Shown here one piece after another: positions 17,634 to 26,270 of a stretch of DNA of 64,000 nt. The number at the start of each line of letters is the position of its first letter. The stretch's first letter is position 1. The translations under genes and the position numbers were made by a program. The notes beneath the pieces are model-generated. The model saw nothing but the letters and a program-made list of their open reading frames with translations. It had not been told where the DNA came from and made no database searches. Origin of the DNA: Bacillota bacterium (GTDB lineage: Bacteria > Bacillota > Bacilli > Alicyclobacillales > SLC66); the NCBI GenBank assembly GCA_021820975.1, contig JAKADA010000006.1, positions 35,383-99,382 of the forward strand, written 5' to 3'.

Positions 17634-18941
17634 TTGGTACGTATGCTGATTCGCGATGTGTTGTATTTTACGAACAACGAAGGATCTTTCGAGTTGGGGT
17701 ATGCTATCGTACAAGATGGTAAATTTGTTACTTTAAAACCGGGTACGTGCGATTCTCCAGTATATGAATTCGACGATGTGATATGGGGAAAAGGCATGTT
17801 GATTCTTCCGGGATTTATCAACACGCATGGTCATGCGGCCATGTCCTTATTACGAGGATATGCAGATGATTTGCCATTGCAAACGTGGTTATCGGATTAT
17901 ATCTGGCCTGCTGAAGAAACACTGACAGCTAATGACATCGCTGTAGGATCACAGCTAGCTATGATGGAAATGCTAGAAACAGGAACCACGTGCTTTACAG
18001 ATATGTACTTTCATATGGAAGAAGTAGCACAAACTGTCGTTAATTCGGGAATGCGTGCAGTGCTTGGAAGCGCTTTGCTCTCTACTTTGCCTGACAGTGA
18101 CGAAAAGCTCCAAGCTGCTGTAGCTTTTGTAAAGGATTTTCAAGGAGCAGGACAGGGTAGAATTGTGACTACGATGGCACCCCATTCTCCCTACACATGT
18201 TCTCCGGAATACATGAAAAAAATCATGGGGCAAGCGCATAAATTAAATGTGATGGTTCAGATACACTTGTCGGAGACTCGGTCCGAGAACAAAGAGATAA
18301 AACAACAATATGGTGTTTCACCAACCATTTTCTTACGTAATTCAGGATTGTTGTCGCAACGTGTTTTAGTGGCTCACGCTATTTATTTAGATGATCAGGA
18401 TATCGATATTTTGGCACACCATGATGTGCATGTTGCTCATAACCCTGGATCGAATCTTAAGCTAGGTAGTGGCGTCGCTCCTGTAATATCGATGATGGCA
18501 CGAAAAATGCATGTTGGACTTGGTACTGATGGTGCCTCAAGTAATAATAAACTTGATATGTATGAAGAAATGCGCCTTGTTGCATTGTTACACAAAGGCG
18601 CATTAGAATATCCTACAGCGATATCAGCTTCTGAAGCTCTCTATATGGCAACGGAAGGGGGAGCCAACGCCTTATTTTTACCTAAAGGTTTTGGAACCTT
18701 AGAGATTGGCGCACCCGCTGATTTTCAGTTGCTTGATGTCTCGGGACCAAGGTATCAGCCAGCAGATCGTCTGCTGTCGCATGTTGTTTATGCCTCGCAT
18801 GCGGGTGATGTACGCCGCGTCTTTGTAGCGGGAAAAGAGCTTTACAGAAACGGTGAATTTCTTACCATAGATAAACAGCGAATTACTTTTGAAGTCAACC
18901 AAATTGTTCGCAAGTTTCCACAAAATAAGTGCAGATCGTAA
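17634..18941 (+). CDS. mtaD: 5-methylthioadenosine/S-adenosylhomocysteine deaminase
   Basis: Amidohydrolase-superfamily deaminase acting on MTA and SAH. The metal-binding HxH is in NTHGHAAMSLLRG, further ligands are in QIHLSET and VAHAIYLDD, and GTDGASSNN supplies the catalytic Asp. About 435 residues. The start is uncertain: TTG 17634 follows GAGGTG by six bases; GTG 17625 overlaps that site; ATG 17643 is also possible. It is coupled to mtnP, so the two probably handle the by-products of SAM metabolism together. Confidence 0.9.
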   Translation: MVRMLIRDVLYFTNNEGSFELGYAIVQDGKFVTLKPGTCDSPVYEFDDVIWGKGMLILPGFINTHGHAAMSLLRGYADDLPLQTWLSDYIWPAEETLTANDIAVGSQLAMMEMLETGTTCFTDMYFHMEEVAQTVVNSGMRAVLGSALLSTLPDSDEKLQAAVAFVKDFQGAGQGRIVTTMAPHSPYTCSPEYMKKIMGQAHKLNVMVQIHLSETRSENKEIKQQYGVSPTIFLRNSGLLSQRVLVAHAIYLDDQDIDILAHHDVHVAHNPGSNLKLGSGVAPVISMMARKMHVGLGTDGASSNNKLDMYEEMRLVALLHKGALEYPTAISASEALYMATEGGANALFLPKGFGTLEIGAPADFQLLDVSGPRYQPADRLLSHVVYASHAGDVRRVFVAGKELYRNGEFLTIDKQRITFEVNQIVRKFPQNKCRS

Positions 18942-18946
18942 ATTCT

Positions 18947-19054
18947 TTAAAACGATGGAAAACGATACAGTGTCAAAGGTTCATGCAAAAGAATAAGATA
19001 GGTTTCATCTTGTAAACAATGAGGTAGGGCTTTAGTCAACTCGTTTACATACAT
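18947..19054 (-). CDS. Possible 35-residue small protein
   Basis: A short reading frame on the strand opposite mtaD and surE: ATG 19052-19054, stop 18947-18949. It starts MYVNELTKALPHCLQ and ends LYRFPSF. A strong GGAGGTGG lies six bases before the ATG, which is the main reason to report it. There is no membrane segment and I recognise no family. It fills most of the 175-base gap between mtaD and surE. Chance remains possible. Confidence 0.4.
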   Translation of the reverse strand: MYVNELTKALPHCLQDETYLILLHEPLTLYRFPSF

Positions 19055-19116
19055 GGCGTACCACCTCCAAGACGTAGTATAAGCAGAGATGCACGAACAC
19101 ATGAGGAGAAGAATCT

Positions 19117-19884
19117 ATGCATATCTTGGTTGCAAATGATGATGGTATTCACGCACAGGGTATTTTGTCTTTAGCATCATTTCTTGCGACTTTTGCAACT
19201 GTTACTGTAGTTGCACCGGATCGGCCGCAAAGTGCTTCTAGTCATGCCATTACCTTGCATAAACCGCTTTATAGTGATCGTGTTGACTTTGCGCCCGGTA
19301 TCGCCGCTTATCAGGTGAATGGCACACCTGCTGACTGTGTTAAGTTGGGGGTGGGTGCTTTATGTGCTGAAGCCTTCACAGAACCGCTTGACTTAGTTGT
19401 AAGTGGTATTAACGCGGGGGCCAATTTAGGGCATGATATTGTGTATTCTGGTACAGCATCCGCAGCAGCGGAAGGGGCTTTACTTGGACTTCCAGCTATG
19501 GCTTTGTCCTTAACTGATGCACCATTTGATTATACGGCTGGTACATTTATTGCAAAACTACTTATTTACAATATTTTGAAATATGGATTACCACAAGGCA
19601 CTTACTTAAATGTGAATATTCCTCCAGGTGCTTATGATGAATTTCAAGGTATTGCGATGACAAAAGTGGGTATTCGCAAGTACCACAATGACTATACGAA
19701 ACGTATCGATCCTCTAGGACGCCATTATTATTGGCAAGTGGGCGAACCTATTGATATGGAAAACGAACCAGATTCGGATGTATCGGCCATTTCTCAAGGT
19801 ATGGTTAGTGTGACACCGATAAAACGGGATTTTACAAACACAGAAGTGCTTGCTACACTAAGGCAATGGAAGATTACGTTGTAG
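19117..19884 (+). CDS. surE: 5'/3'-nucleotidase SurE
   Basis: Metal-dependent survival protein that dephosphorylates nucleoside monophosphates. The NDDG metal site is at the very N-terminus (MHILVANDDGIHAQG). APDRPQSASSHAIT and SGINAGANLGHDIVYSGT are the standard active-site blocks. 255 residues. ATG 19117 follows GAGGAG. The downstream gene ypmA starts 41 bases later. Confidence 0.94.
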   Translation: MHILVANDDGIHAQGILSLASFLATFATVTVVAPDRPQSASSHAITLHKPLYSDRVDFAPGIAAYQVNGTPADCVKLGVGALCAEAFTEPLDLVVSGINAGANLGHDIVYSGTASAAAEGALLGLPAMALSLTDAPFDYTAGTFIAKLLIYNILKYGLPQGTYLNVNIPPGAYDEFQGIAMTKVGIRKYHNDYTKRIDPLGRHYYWQVGEPIDMENEPDSDVSAISQGMVSVTPIKRDFTNTEVLATLRQWKITL

Positions 19885-19924
19885 AGGAAAAATGAGAAGA
19901 TCATAAGAAAGGATTTACCCGCGT

Positions 19925-20095
19925 ATGGATCGTGAACACTTAATTTTAGCCACTCAAGAAATTGCTGCATCGTCTGATTTATATATTTTGATCGATTTTC
20001 TAAATCGGACATTGAAACACAAGGACCTGATTTTTGGACTTTCTAAATCGCAAGATGAGGGAAAGTTCACCGTCACGGTGTATAAAACGAGTTGA
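19925..20095 (+). CDS. ypmA: YpmA family small protein (DUF4264)
   Basis: A 56-residue protein starting MDREHLILATQEIA and containing SSDLYILIDFLNRTLK and LIFGLSK, the pattern of Bacillus YpmA. Its function is unknown. Location supports the call: its stop overlaps the TTG start of ypmB by four bases, the same pair found after dinG in B. subtilis. Because it is short it is easily missed by gene finders. Confidence 0.8.
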   Translation: MDREHLILATQEIAASSDLYILIDFLNRTLKHKDLIFGLSKSQDEGKFTVTVYKTS

Positions 20096-20625
20096 AACGC
20101 AAACTTATTGCTTCCTTGTCTACCCTTTGCGTCATTATTGTAGCAGTGGCTATTTGGGGTGTATTCTTTATTATGCCAAGGCTAACCTCAATTGATGCGC
20201 AAAATGCAGCAGTGGCTCAGTTTGCACTTAATCACACACCGATGACGCGGGTAAGTCGGGTATATTGGTATACAGGTGGGCCGTTAGAAACGACGGCAGT
20301 AGGTACAGATGCTTTCCATCGTACGCTATATGTATTTGTACGTGGTGAGCAGGCTACAGTCATCTATCAAAAAGATGTTTTGACACTGACTCGCGCTAAA
20401 ACATTGGCGCTTGCACGGTTCAAAGGGAGTTCCGTTGTTTCTGTAATTCCTGGATTTATAATTCCTGGTTCAAAGGAAGTAGCTTTTGCCAATTCAGCAT
20501 CAGGCGGGGCCGTATTTGAAGTGACTCTGCGATTAACTGATGGATCGTTTGCCTATGTTTACATAGATATGTATACAGGCCGTATCTTGTGGACATTGAC
20601 AACTGATTTGAAAATTTCTTTATAA
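20092..20625 (+). CDS. ypmB: YpmB family membrane-anchored protein (DUF5590/PepSY-like)
   Basis: 177 residues with one N-terminal membrane segment (about 8-30) and an extracytoplasmic part with two PepSY-like units. The last unit ends in SFAYVYIDMYTGRILWTL, typical of the family. Function unknown. The start is TTG 20092, which overlaps the ypmA stop (TTGA), a sign of translational coupling. A terminator follows at once. Confidence 0.82.
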   Translation: MKRKLIASLSTLCVIIVAVAIWGVFFIMPRLTSIDAQNAAVAQFALNHTPMTRVSRVYWYTGGPLETTAVGTDAFHRTLYVFVRGEQATVIYQKDVLTLTRAKTLALARFKGSSVVSVIPGFIIPGSKEVAFANSASGGAVFEVTLRLTDGSFAYVYIDMYTGRILWTLTTDLKISL

Positions 20626-20658
20626 AAAGCGTCCACTGTGGATTTTGTGACGCTTTTT
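20624..20658 (+). terminator. Rho-independent terminator after ypmB
   Basis: Arms 20624-20633 (AAAAAGCGTC) and 20649-20658 (GACGCTTTTT) pair perfectly. A secondary pairing of CCAC with GTGG lies in the loop. The second arm ends in a T-run. Confidence 0.8.
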
Positions 20659-20778
20659 ACCTATTTTGTAAGAAAACTTCCAAGGGATTTATTTGACTGA
20701 CTGGTCGACATTGCGTGCTGAAACTAGGATGTACTCATGATATACTCGTGCTAGATCATCGGAAAGGATGTGGTGCTC

Positions 20779-21306
20779 ATGCCAAGGATTCGCGTTGTCC
20801 CTGCCATGATCGCGCTGATCCTAACCTTTGCGGTGCTATTTGGCGGATTGCAGGTTTATCGACATTATGAATTGACGCAGCCATTACAACAGCAACTGCG
20901 TGCGATACCTTCTATAACGTCTGTTTCTGTAGATCTCTCTGCGGCAACACCTATTGTGTCAGTGCATTTAGGTCCAAACGCCGATCTTGAAAACACGTTC
21001 ACTCGCATGGAGACCGTCATTTCGAATGCTCTCGGCACTCAAGTCACGATTCGTTTAAATGATCGCAGATCAACCGTCTTGCGAAATGACTACAGTACGA
21101 TCTTTCGTCCTATTATTTTTACTGGGATTGCACAAGGCAACTTTGTTTCTATGTTTGCAGCATTTAAAAAAGCCGCAAACGTGAACGAATTGCATGGTAA
21201 AATAACAATGAATAGTCGAGATCTTTTTATCGAACTTACACAAGGACAATCATACTTGTATGATGTCGTACCTTTTTCCATACGAGCTTCGGGGGTGACC
21301 GGATGA
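20779..21306 (+). CDS. One-TM protein of unknown function coupled to FtsH-like protease
   Basis: About 175 residues with a single N-terminal membrane segment (about residues 7-27) and a soluble remainder, predicted outside the cell. I recognise no domain. ATG 20779 lies ten bases after AAAGGA; GTG 20770 is the alternative. The stop overlaps the start of the AAA protease gene (ATGATGA), so the two are translated together. The partner protease lacks the extracytoplasmic domain that FtsH normally carries between its two membrane helices. This protein could supply one in trans (inference). Confidence 0.6.
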   Translation: MPRIRVVPAMIALILTFAVLFGGLQVYRHYELTQPLQQQLRAIPSITSVSVDLSAATPIVSVHLGPNADLENTFTRMETVISNALGTQVTIRLNDRRSTVLRNDYSTIFRPIIFTGIAQGNFVSMFAAFKKAANVNELHGKITMNSRDLFIELTQGQSYLYDVVPFSIRASGVTG

Positions 21307-22799
21307 TGAAGGATTGGTTAATTGGTGCTGGTGTTGCAGTGCTGATTTTTCTTGCTCTCTTAGGTTACCCGGTCTTTCCGGTCCTTGCCTTGGCGGGACT
21401 CGGGTATCTCTTATATTCGTTAAACGGTAAGCGACAGGTGTTGCCTACGGGATCGCGTGAGGCAGCTATTTTACATGCTGTGAACTTCGAACATATTGGT
21501 GGGCAAGAAAATGCTAAGCGGGAATTGATGGAGGCGTTGGATTTCTTACGCTTGCGCGATAAGATAAAGAGTCTTGGTATTCGACCATTGCGAGGAATTT
21601 TGTTAACGGGACCACCTGGTACGGGGAAGACAATGATGGCAAAAGCTGCTGCTACGTATACAGATTCGGCATTTGTTTCTGCTTCAGGCAGTGAATTTGT
21701 AGAAATGTACGTAGGTGTTGGTGCACAGCGTATCCGTGAATTATTTCGTAAGGCTCGAGCAAGTGCCAAAAAACAGGGTAAAGACAGTGCTATTGTATTT
21801 ATCGATGAAATCGATGTTGTGGGCGGAAAACGAGGAGCGCAAAATCATCAGGAATATGATCAGACGCTCAACCAACTGCTGACCGAAATGGACGGAATGC
21901 AGACCACTCAAAATCCAATGGTGTTGGTTATTGCTGCGACAAATCGTGTTGATATGTTGGATAGTGCCTTGTTACGACCTGGACGGTTTGATCGACAAAT
22001 TAAAGTGGATCTACCAGATCGCGAAGGCCGTTTGCATATCTTGAAAATTCAGACTAAAGACAAACCGCTTTCGCCTGAAGTGGATCTAGATCATATCGCT
22101 AAAGAAAGCTTCGGTTTTTCTGGAGCACAGCTTGAGAGTTTGACGAATGAAGCGGCTATTATCGCTTTAAGAAATAATTCTCCTTTAATTTTGCAAGAGT
22201 ATTTTAGAGATGCTGTCGATAAAGTGTTAATGGGTGAAAAAACTGGACGCATCCCAACTCACGACGAACTTTTTCGCGTTGCTGTTCATGAATTGGGTCA
22301 TGCTATTGCATCAGAGCAGGTTCGACCAGGTTCAGTCTCGCATATCACAATTGCTCCACGTGGCAATGCGTTGGGATTTGTTCGTCAGATTCCAGAGTCT
22401 GATGCTTACCTTTACACAAAGGAACAACTTGATCAACAAATTGTCGTGGCTTTAGGTGGCGCTATATCGGAAGAAAATATTTTTGGAAATCGATCAACCG
22501 GTGCTCAAAATGATTTTTTGCAAGCTAGCCGTATTGCTAAAACGGAAGTGATGTGTGGACTTAGCCGCATCGGTATTGTCGCTGAGGAACATCTACCAGA
22601 GAATATTCTTGATGAAGAAGTGCGTTTTATTCTGAGTGACATTGAGTCAAGGACCAAAGATGTTCTTGAACCATTTACTCTAGCTTTACGAACGTACGCT
22701 GAGTATGTGGTGGTGCAAGAGAGTATTTCCGGCACTGAGTTTCGCCAGTGGCTGGAAAATTCTTTGACAGAATCGTTGCCTGTGGCTAGTGGTCACTAA
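21303..22799 (+). CDS. Short FtsH-like AAA+ zinc metalloprotease
   Basis: Membrane-bound ATP-dependent protease of 498 residues. Residues 1-40 hold two closely spaced hydrophobic stretches with almost no loop between them, unlike FtsH (about 600-640 residues), which has a 70-80 residue external domain there. The AAA module has Walker A GPPGTGKT, Walker B IVFIDEID and the second region of homology ALLRPGRFDRQ. The M41 peptidase has VHELGHAIA (HExxH) and the distal Asp in STGAQNDF. All catalytic residues look intact. It is an FtsH paralogue rather than FtsH itself. Substrates are unknown. Confidence 0.85.
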   Translation: MMKDWLIGAGVAVLIFLALLGYPVFPVLALAGLGYLLYSLNGKRQVLPTGSREAAILHAVNFEHIGGQENAKRELMEALDFLRLRDKIKSLGIRPLRGILLTGPPGTGKTMMAKAAATYTDSAFVSASGSEFVEMYVGVGAQRIRELFRKARASAKKQGKDSAIVFIDEIDVVGGKRGAQNHQEYDQTLNQLLTEMDGMQTTQNPMVLVIAATNRVDMLDSALLRPGRFDRQIKVDLPDREGRLHILKIQTKDKPLSPEVDLDHIAKESFGFSGAQLESLTNEAAIIALRNNSPLILQEYFRDAVDKVLMGEKTGRIPTHDELFRVAVHELGHAIASEQVRPGSVSHITIAPRGNALGFVRQIPESDAYLYTKEQLDQQIVVALGGAISEENIFGNRSTGAQNDFLQASRIAKTEVMCGLSRIGIVAEEHLPENILDEEVRFILSDIESRTKDVLEPFTLALRTYAEYVVVQESISGTEFRQWLENSLTESLPVASGH

Positions 22800-22823
22800 G
22801 GTACTTTTTAAAGAATTGGACAT

Positions 22824-22859
22824 AAAAGATCCACGGTAAAATTGCACCGTGGATCTTTT
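22824..22859 (+). terminator. Rho-independent terminator after the FtsH-like gene
   Basis: Perfect 14-bp arms at 22824-22837 and 22846-22859 with an eight-base loop and a T-run in the second arm. No T-box elements are seen between here and asnS. Confidence 0.85.
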
Positions 22860-22913
22860 GCCTTTACAATTGGATAGATATGATTCAGGTTTGTATGAGG
22901 GAGGGAATTGACC

Positions 22914-24206
22914 GTGGAAACGGTTTGGATTCAGTCGTTGCCAAACTATGTGGAGCAGACGGTGACGATTCATGGTTGGGTGCATCAAAAACGTTCGTCA
23001 GGAAAAATTCTTTTTTTACAATTACGTGATGGGACAGGCTTTATCCAAGGCGTCGTGGCTAAAGACGAAATTAGTGAAGAAATGTTTGATGTGGTGAACT
23101 CGTTAACACAAGAAACATCACTTTATGTAACAGGTGTTGTTCGTGCCGATGAACGTGCACCAAGTGGTGTAGAACTTTCTATTATCAACGTTGACGTGGT
23201 TCACTTAACACATGATTATCCGATTACACCAAAAGCCCATGGTGTTGACTTTTTGATGGATCATCGACATTTGTGGATTCGCGCTCCACGTCAGAGGGCA
23301 ATCTTAAAAATTCGCGCAGAAATTATAAAAGCAATTCGTGCTTTTCTTGATTCACATGATTTTACTCAGGTTGATCCTCCAATTCTTACGCCGTCATCTT
23401 GTGAAGGAACAACCAATTTATTCCATACGAAATATTTCGATGAAGATGCCTATCTAACACAAAGTGGACAGTTGTATATGGAATCGGCTGCGATGGCTTT
23501 AGGTCGCGTATATTCGTTTGGTCCGACATTTCGAGCAGAGAAATCAAAAACTAGACGTCACTTGATTGAATTTTGGATGATCGAACCGGAGATGGCCTTT
23601 GTAACCCATGAGGAGAGTATACAAATACAAGAAGCATTGATTCAAGCAATCGTATCTCACGTACTTTCGACATGTAAGTTAGAACTGCATACGCTTGGAC
23701 GTGATCTGACGAAATTGCAAAAAGTGCTAGAACCGTTTGCACGAATTACGTATGACGAAGCTATTACTTTCTTACAGCAAACTGGGCAGGAAATTACGTG
23801 GGGTGAGGATTTTGGTTCACCTCATGAAACAGCCATTGCAGAACATTTTGATCGTCCTGTTTTTGTGGAGAAATACCCTGCTTCAATCAAAGCATTCTAT
23901 ATGAAACCTGATCCAACTCGTGAAGAGGTGGTTTTGTGCGCCGATTTGCTTGCACCAGAAGGTTATGGCGAAATCATTGGTGGATCGCAACGCATCGATG
24001 ATGCTGATTTGTTGCAAGAACGTTTTTCACAGCATGATTTGTCCGAATCTGATTATGCTTGGTACCTTGATTTGCGCCGCTATGGTTCCGTACCTCACTC
24101 TGGGTTTGGGTTAGGCCTAGAACGTACAGTGGCATGGATTTGTGGCCTTGAGCATGTCCGCGAAACCATCACGTTTCCGCGTTTATTGTATCGCTTATAC
24201 CCATGA
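22914..24206 (+). CDS. asnS: Asparaginyl-tRNA synthetase
   Basis: Class IIb synthetase charging tRNA-Asn. The N-terminal OB-fold anticodon-binding domain ([20 protein letters not shown]) is followed by the catalytic core: motif 2 with [12 protein letters not shown], and motif 3 with [10 protein letters not shown] near the end. About 430 residues. GTG 22914 lies eight bases after AGGGAGGG; TTG 22908 is too close to that site. It is flanked by terminators and so looks monocistronic. In B. subtilis aspB precedes asnS; here the protease pair takes that place. Confidence 0.94.
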   Translation: METVWIQSLPNYVEQTVTIHGWVHQKRSSGKILFLQLRDGTGFIQGVVAKDEISEEMFDVVNSLTQETSLYVTGVVRADERAPSGVELSIINVDVVHLTHDYPITPKAHGVDFLMDHRHLWIRAPRQRAILKIRAEIIKAIRAFLDSHDFTQVDPPILTPSSCEGTTNLFHTKYFDEDAYLTQSGQLYMESAAMALGRVYSFGPTFRAEKSKTRRHLIEFWMIEPEMAFVTHEESIQIQEALIQAIVSHVLSTCKLELHTLGRDLTKLQKVLEPFARITYDEAITFLQQTGQEITWGEDFGSPHETAIAEHFDRPVFVEKYPASIKAFYMKPDPTREEVVLCADLLAPEGYGEIIGGSQRIDDADLLQERFSQHDLSESDYAWYLDLRRYGSVPHSGFGLGLERTVAWICGLEHVRETITFPRLLYRLYP

Positions 24207-24226
24207 TAATAGCATAGCTAGCTATG

Positions 24227-24254
24227 ATCCGTTGCCAATGGCAACGGATTTTTT
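24227..24254 (+). terminator. Rho-independent terminator after asnS
   Basis: Perfect 10-bp arms at 24227-24236 and 24240-24249 around a 3-base loop, directly followed by a T-run. Confidence 0.9.
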
Positions 24255-24330
24255 CTTTCGTAAAACGACCATGAGATTCTATGATCATGTATGGGAGAAT
24301 GCTATACTATAAAAAGGAGGTGGGCTTGAC

Positions 24331-25101
24331 ATGAAGAGCCGGCCGCTCGATCAGGCCCTTGAAGCGTTGGAATGGAATTTTGCCACGTTTCCCTATATAG
24401 TGCTAACACATTATCATACGCTTGGCCTATCTGATCATGATGCCATGGTAATTTTGCATATTATGGCGTATCAGCAAGTAGAGCACTCCTTTCCAAGTGT
24501 TGATGAACTATCGGATCGCATGAGCTTATCTAGGCAAGATATCGCTGCTACCTTGCAACGCTTGTTTGGTGATGGTCTCATGGTACATGAAGGACAGCGC
24601 GTTAGTATTCGGCCGCTCATCACTCGTATGTTTGGTGTGGAAGACCAAGAAAAAGTTGTTTTGTCTGTGTTTACCCGTTTTGAAGAAGAATTTGGTCGCT
24701 TACTTTCACCCCTTGAATACGAACAAATCGTAAAATGGATGGAAGAGGATGACTATAAAGAATGGATGATTATCGAGGCGCTGCGTGAATCTGTTTTAGC
24801 TGGTGTTTATAATTTTCGTTATGTCGATACGATATTGCGCGATTGGGGTAGATCGAAGATTACATCGGAAAGTCAACTATCTGATTATTTGAAGCGGCAT
24901 AGACAGCGACTCGATGATAAAAGCAAGGAACGCCGATCATCACCACGCAAATCAGATGCTACAAGTGGCAAATTAACAACGAAGGATGAGCAGGAGGAAC
25001 GTGTAGTGCCTGCTGCACAACCGGGGAAGTATGAGCGATTTTATCAACTCTATCGACAAGCATCCGGAACTGCTTTTCCGCAGGAAAAATCAACACGGTA
25101 G
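24331..25101 (+). CDS. dnaD: DNA replication initiation protein DnaD
   Basis: Acts with DnaB and DnaI in loading the replicative helicase in Bacillota. The N-terminal winged helix (about residues 20-100) includes SFPSVDELSDRMSLSRQDIAA. The C-terminal DnaB_2 domain carries EQIVKWMEEDDYKEWMI and the YNFRYVDTILRDWGR helix. 256 residues; the tail is charged and low in complexity. ATG 24331 has AAAAAGGAGG upstream. In B. subtilis nth follows dnaD; here proB follows instead. Confidence 0.93.
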   Translation: MKSRPLDQALEALEWNFATFPYIVLTHYHTLGLSDHDAMVILHIMAYQQVEHSFPSVDELSDRMSLSRQDIAATLQRLFGDGLMVHEGQRVSIRPLITRMFGVEDQEKVVLSVFTRFEEEFGRLLSPLEYEQIVKWMEEDDYKEWMIIEALRESVLAGVYNFRYVDTILRDWGRSKITSESQLSDYLKRHRQRLDDKSKERRSSPRKSDATSGKLTTKDEQEERVVPAAQPGKYERFYQLYRQASGTAFPQEKSTR

Positions 25102-25110
25102 TCATGATAT

Positions 25111-25138
25111 AATCCCTCTTATAATGAGAGGGATTTTT
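25111..25138 (+). terminator. Rho-independent terminator after dnaD
   Basis: Arms 25111-25119 and 25127-25135 (AATCCCTCT/AGAGGGATT) pair perfectly, followed by a T-run. Confidence 0.82.
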
Positions 25139-25162
25139 CTTTCAGAGTGAGGTATCAAAAGA

Positions 25163-26263
25163 ATGAAGCTACGACGAGTCGTTGTAAAAGTAGGTTCAAG
25201 TAGTGTGACCGATCTGCATGGGCACCTTGATGGCTTGCGTTTGCAGAACATTGTTACTATGGTTCATGATGCCATTAGAAACTATGATGCTCAGATTGTC
25301 CTTGTTTCTTCTGGAGCAGTAGCTGCGGGACGCAGTCAGTTGGGTTGGACAAAGGCACACGACACGATGCCTGAAAAGCAAGCTGCTGCGGCCGTTGGCC
25401 AAGGCTTGCTGGTCGATGCATATCAAAAATTATTTTCTCAGGTACAATTAAACATCGGTCAGCTGTTATTAACTCGATCAGATATTGAACAACGGCATCG
25501 TTTTACCCATATGCGCAATACAGTAGAAACATTATTGCGTCATGGAGTTGTTCCCATCGTCAATGAAAATGACACAGTTGCGGTTGAGGAAATTCGCTTT
25601 GGGGACAATGATACGTTAGCCAGTCTTGTTGCGTTAGCCACAGAAGCTGATTTACTTTTAATCTTGTCTGATATCGATGGCTTGTACACCGCAAACCCTC
25701 GTCAAGATAAGAGTGCCACAAAATTGATTGATGTGTGGAATATCGATGAAGCAATTGATCGTATGGCTGGGGGAGCAGGTAGTTCTATCGGTACAGGTGG
25801 TATGCGAACGAAGATTAAAGCGGCTAAAATCGCGATTGATTCAGGTGTCGATGTGATCATTGCGCATCATCAAGATCCAAACGTGCTCGTGCAGATTTTG
25901 CAAGGCAAAGTCGTTGGAACAAGATTTCATGCGCCACCTGATCCCTTGTCTTCAAGGCGATCTTGGGTAGCCCATGGAAGTCGTGTCCAAGGGTCTCTTA
26001 TTCTTGACCATGGCGCTGTCCATGCACTAATGCATCAGTCGGCTAGTTTGCTCTTGCCAGGAATAGAGCGTGTCTGTGGAACTTTTTCGGAAGGTGCGAC
26101 TGTAGAACTTTCTGAAGAGAATGGCCGAGTAATCGGCAAAGGTATGACGAATTTTGCTTCAACTGATCTTATTACATTATTGCAACGACGGCAGGCTGGA
26201 GAAAAGTTGCAAACGCTACAAGAAATTGTTCATCGCAATCACATGGCATTACATAAGGAGTGA
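25163..26263 (+). CDS. proB: Glutamate 5-kinase ProB
   Basis: First step of proline synthesis, phosphorylating glutamate. The amino-acid-kinase domain begins RRVVVKVGSSSVTD and contains VSSGAVAAGR, NENDTVAVEEIRFGDND and the GTGGMRTKIKAAKIA phosphate-binding stretch. A C-terminal PUA domain follows from about residue 275. Length 366 is typical. ATG 25163. proA starts seven bases after the stop, so the pair is cotranscribed. Confidence 0.95.
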   Translation: MKLRRVVVKVGSSSVTDLHGHLDGLRLQNIVTMVHDAIRNYDAQIVLVSSGAVAAGRSQLGWTKAHDTMPEKQAAAAVGQGLLVDAYQKLFSQVQLNIGQLLLTRSDIEQRHRFTHMRNTVETLLRHGVVPIVNENDTVAVEEIRFGDNDTLASLVALATEADLLLILSDIDGLYTANPRQDKSATKLIDVWNIDEAIDRMAGGAGSSIGTGGMRTKIKAAKIAIDSGVDVIIAHHQDPNVLVQILQGKVVGTRFHAPPDPLSSRRSWVAHGSRVQGSLILDHGAVHALMHQSASLLLPGIERVCGTFSEGATVELSEENGRVIGKGMTNFASTDLITLLQRRQAGEKLQTLQEIVHRNHMALHKE

Positions 26264-26270
26264 TTTATGC

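Noticed and set aside
22800..22913. Possible T-box leader before asnS
   Set aside because: Only a simple terminator of the preceding gene is visible; there is no T-box consensus and the gap is too short.
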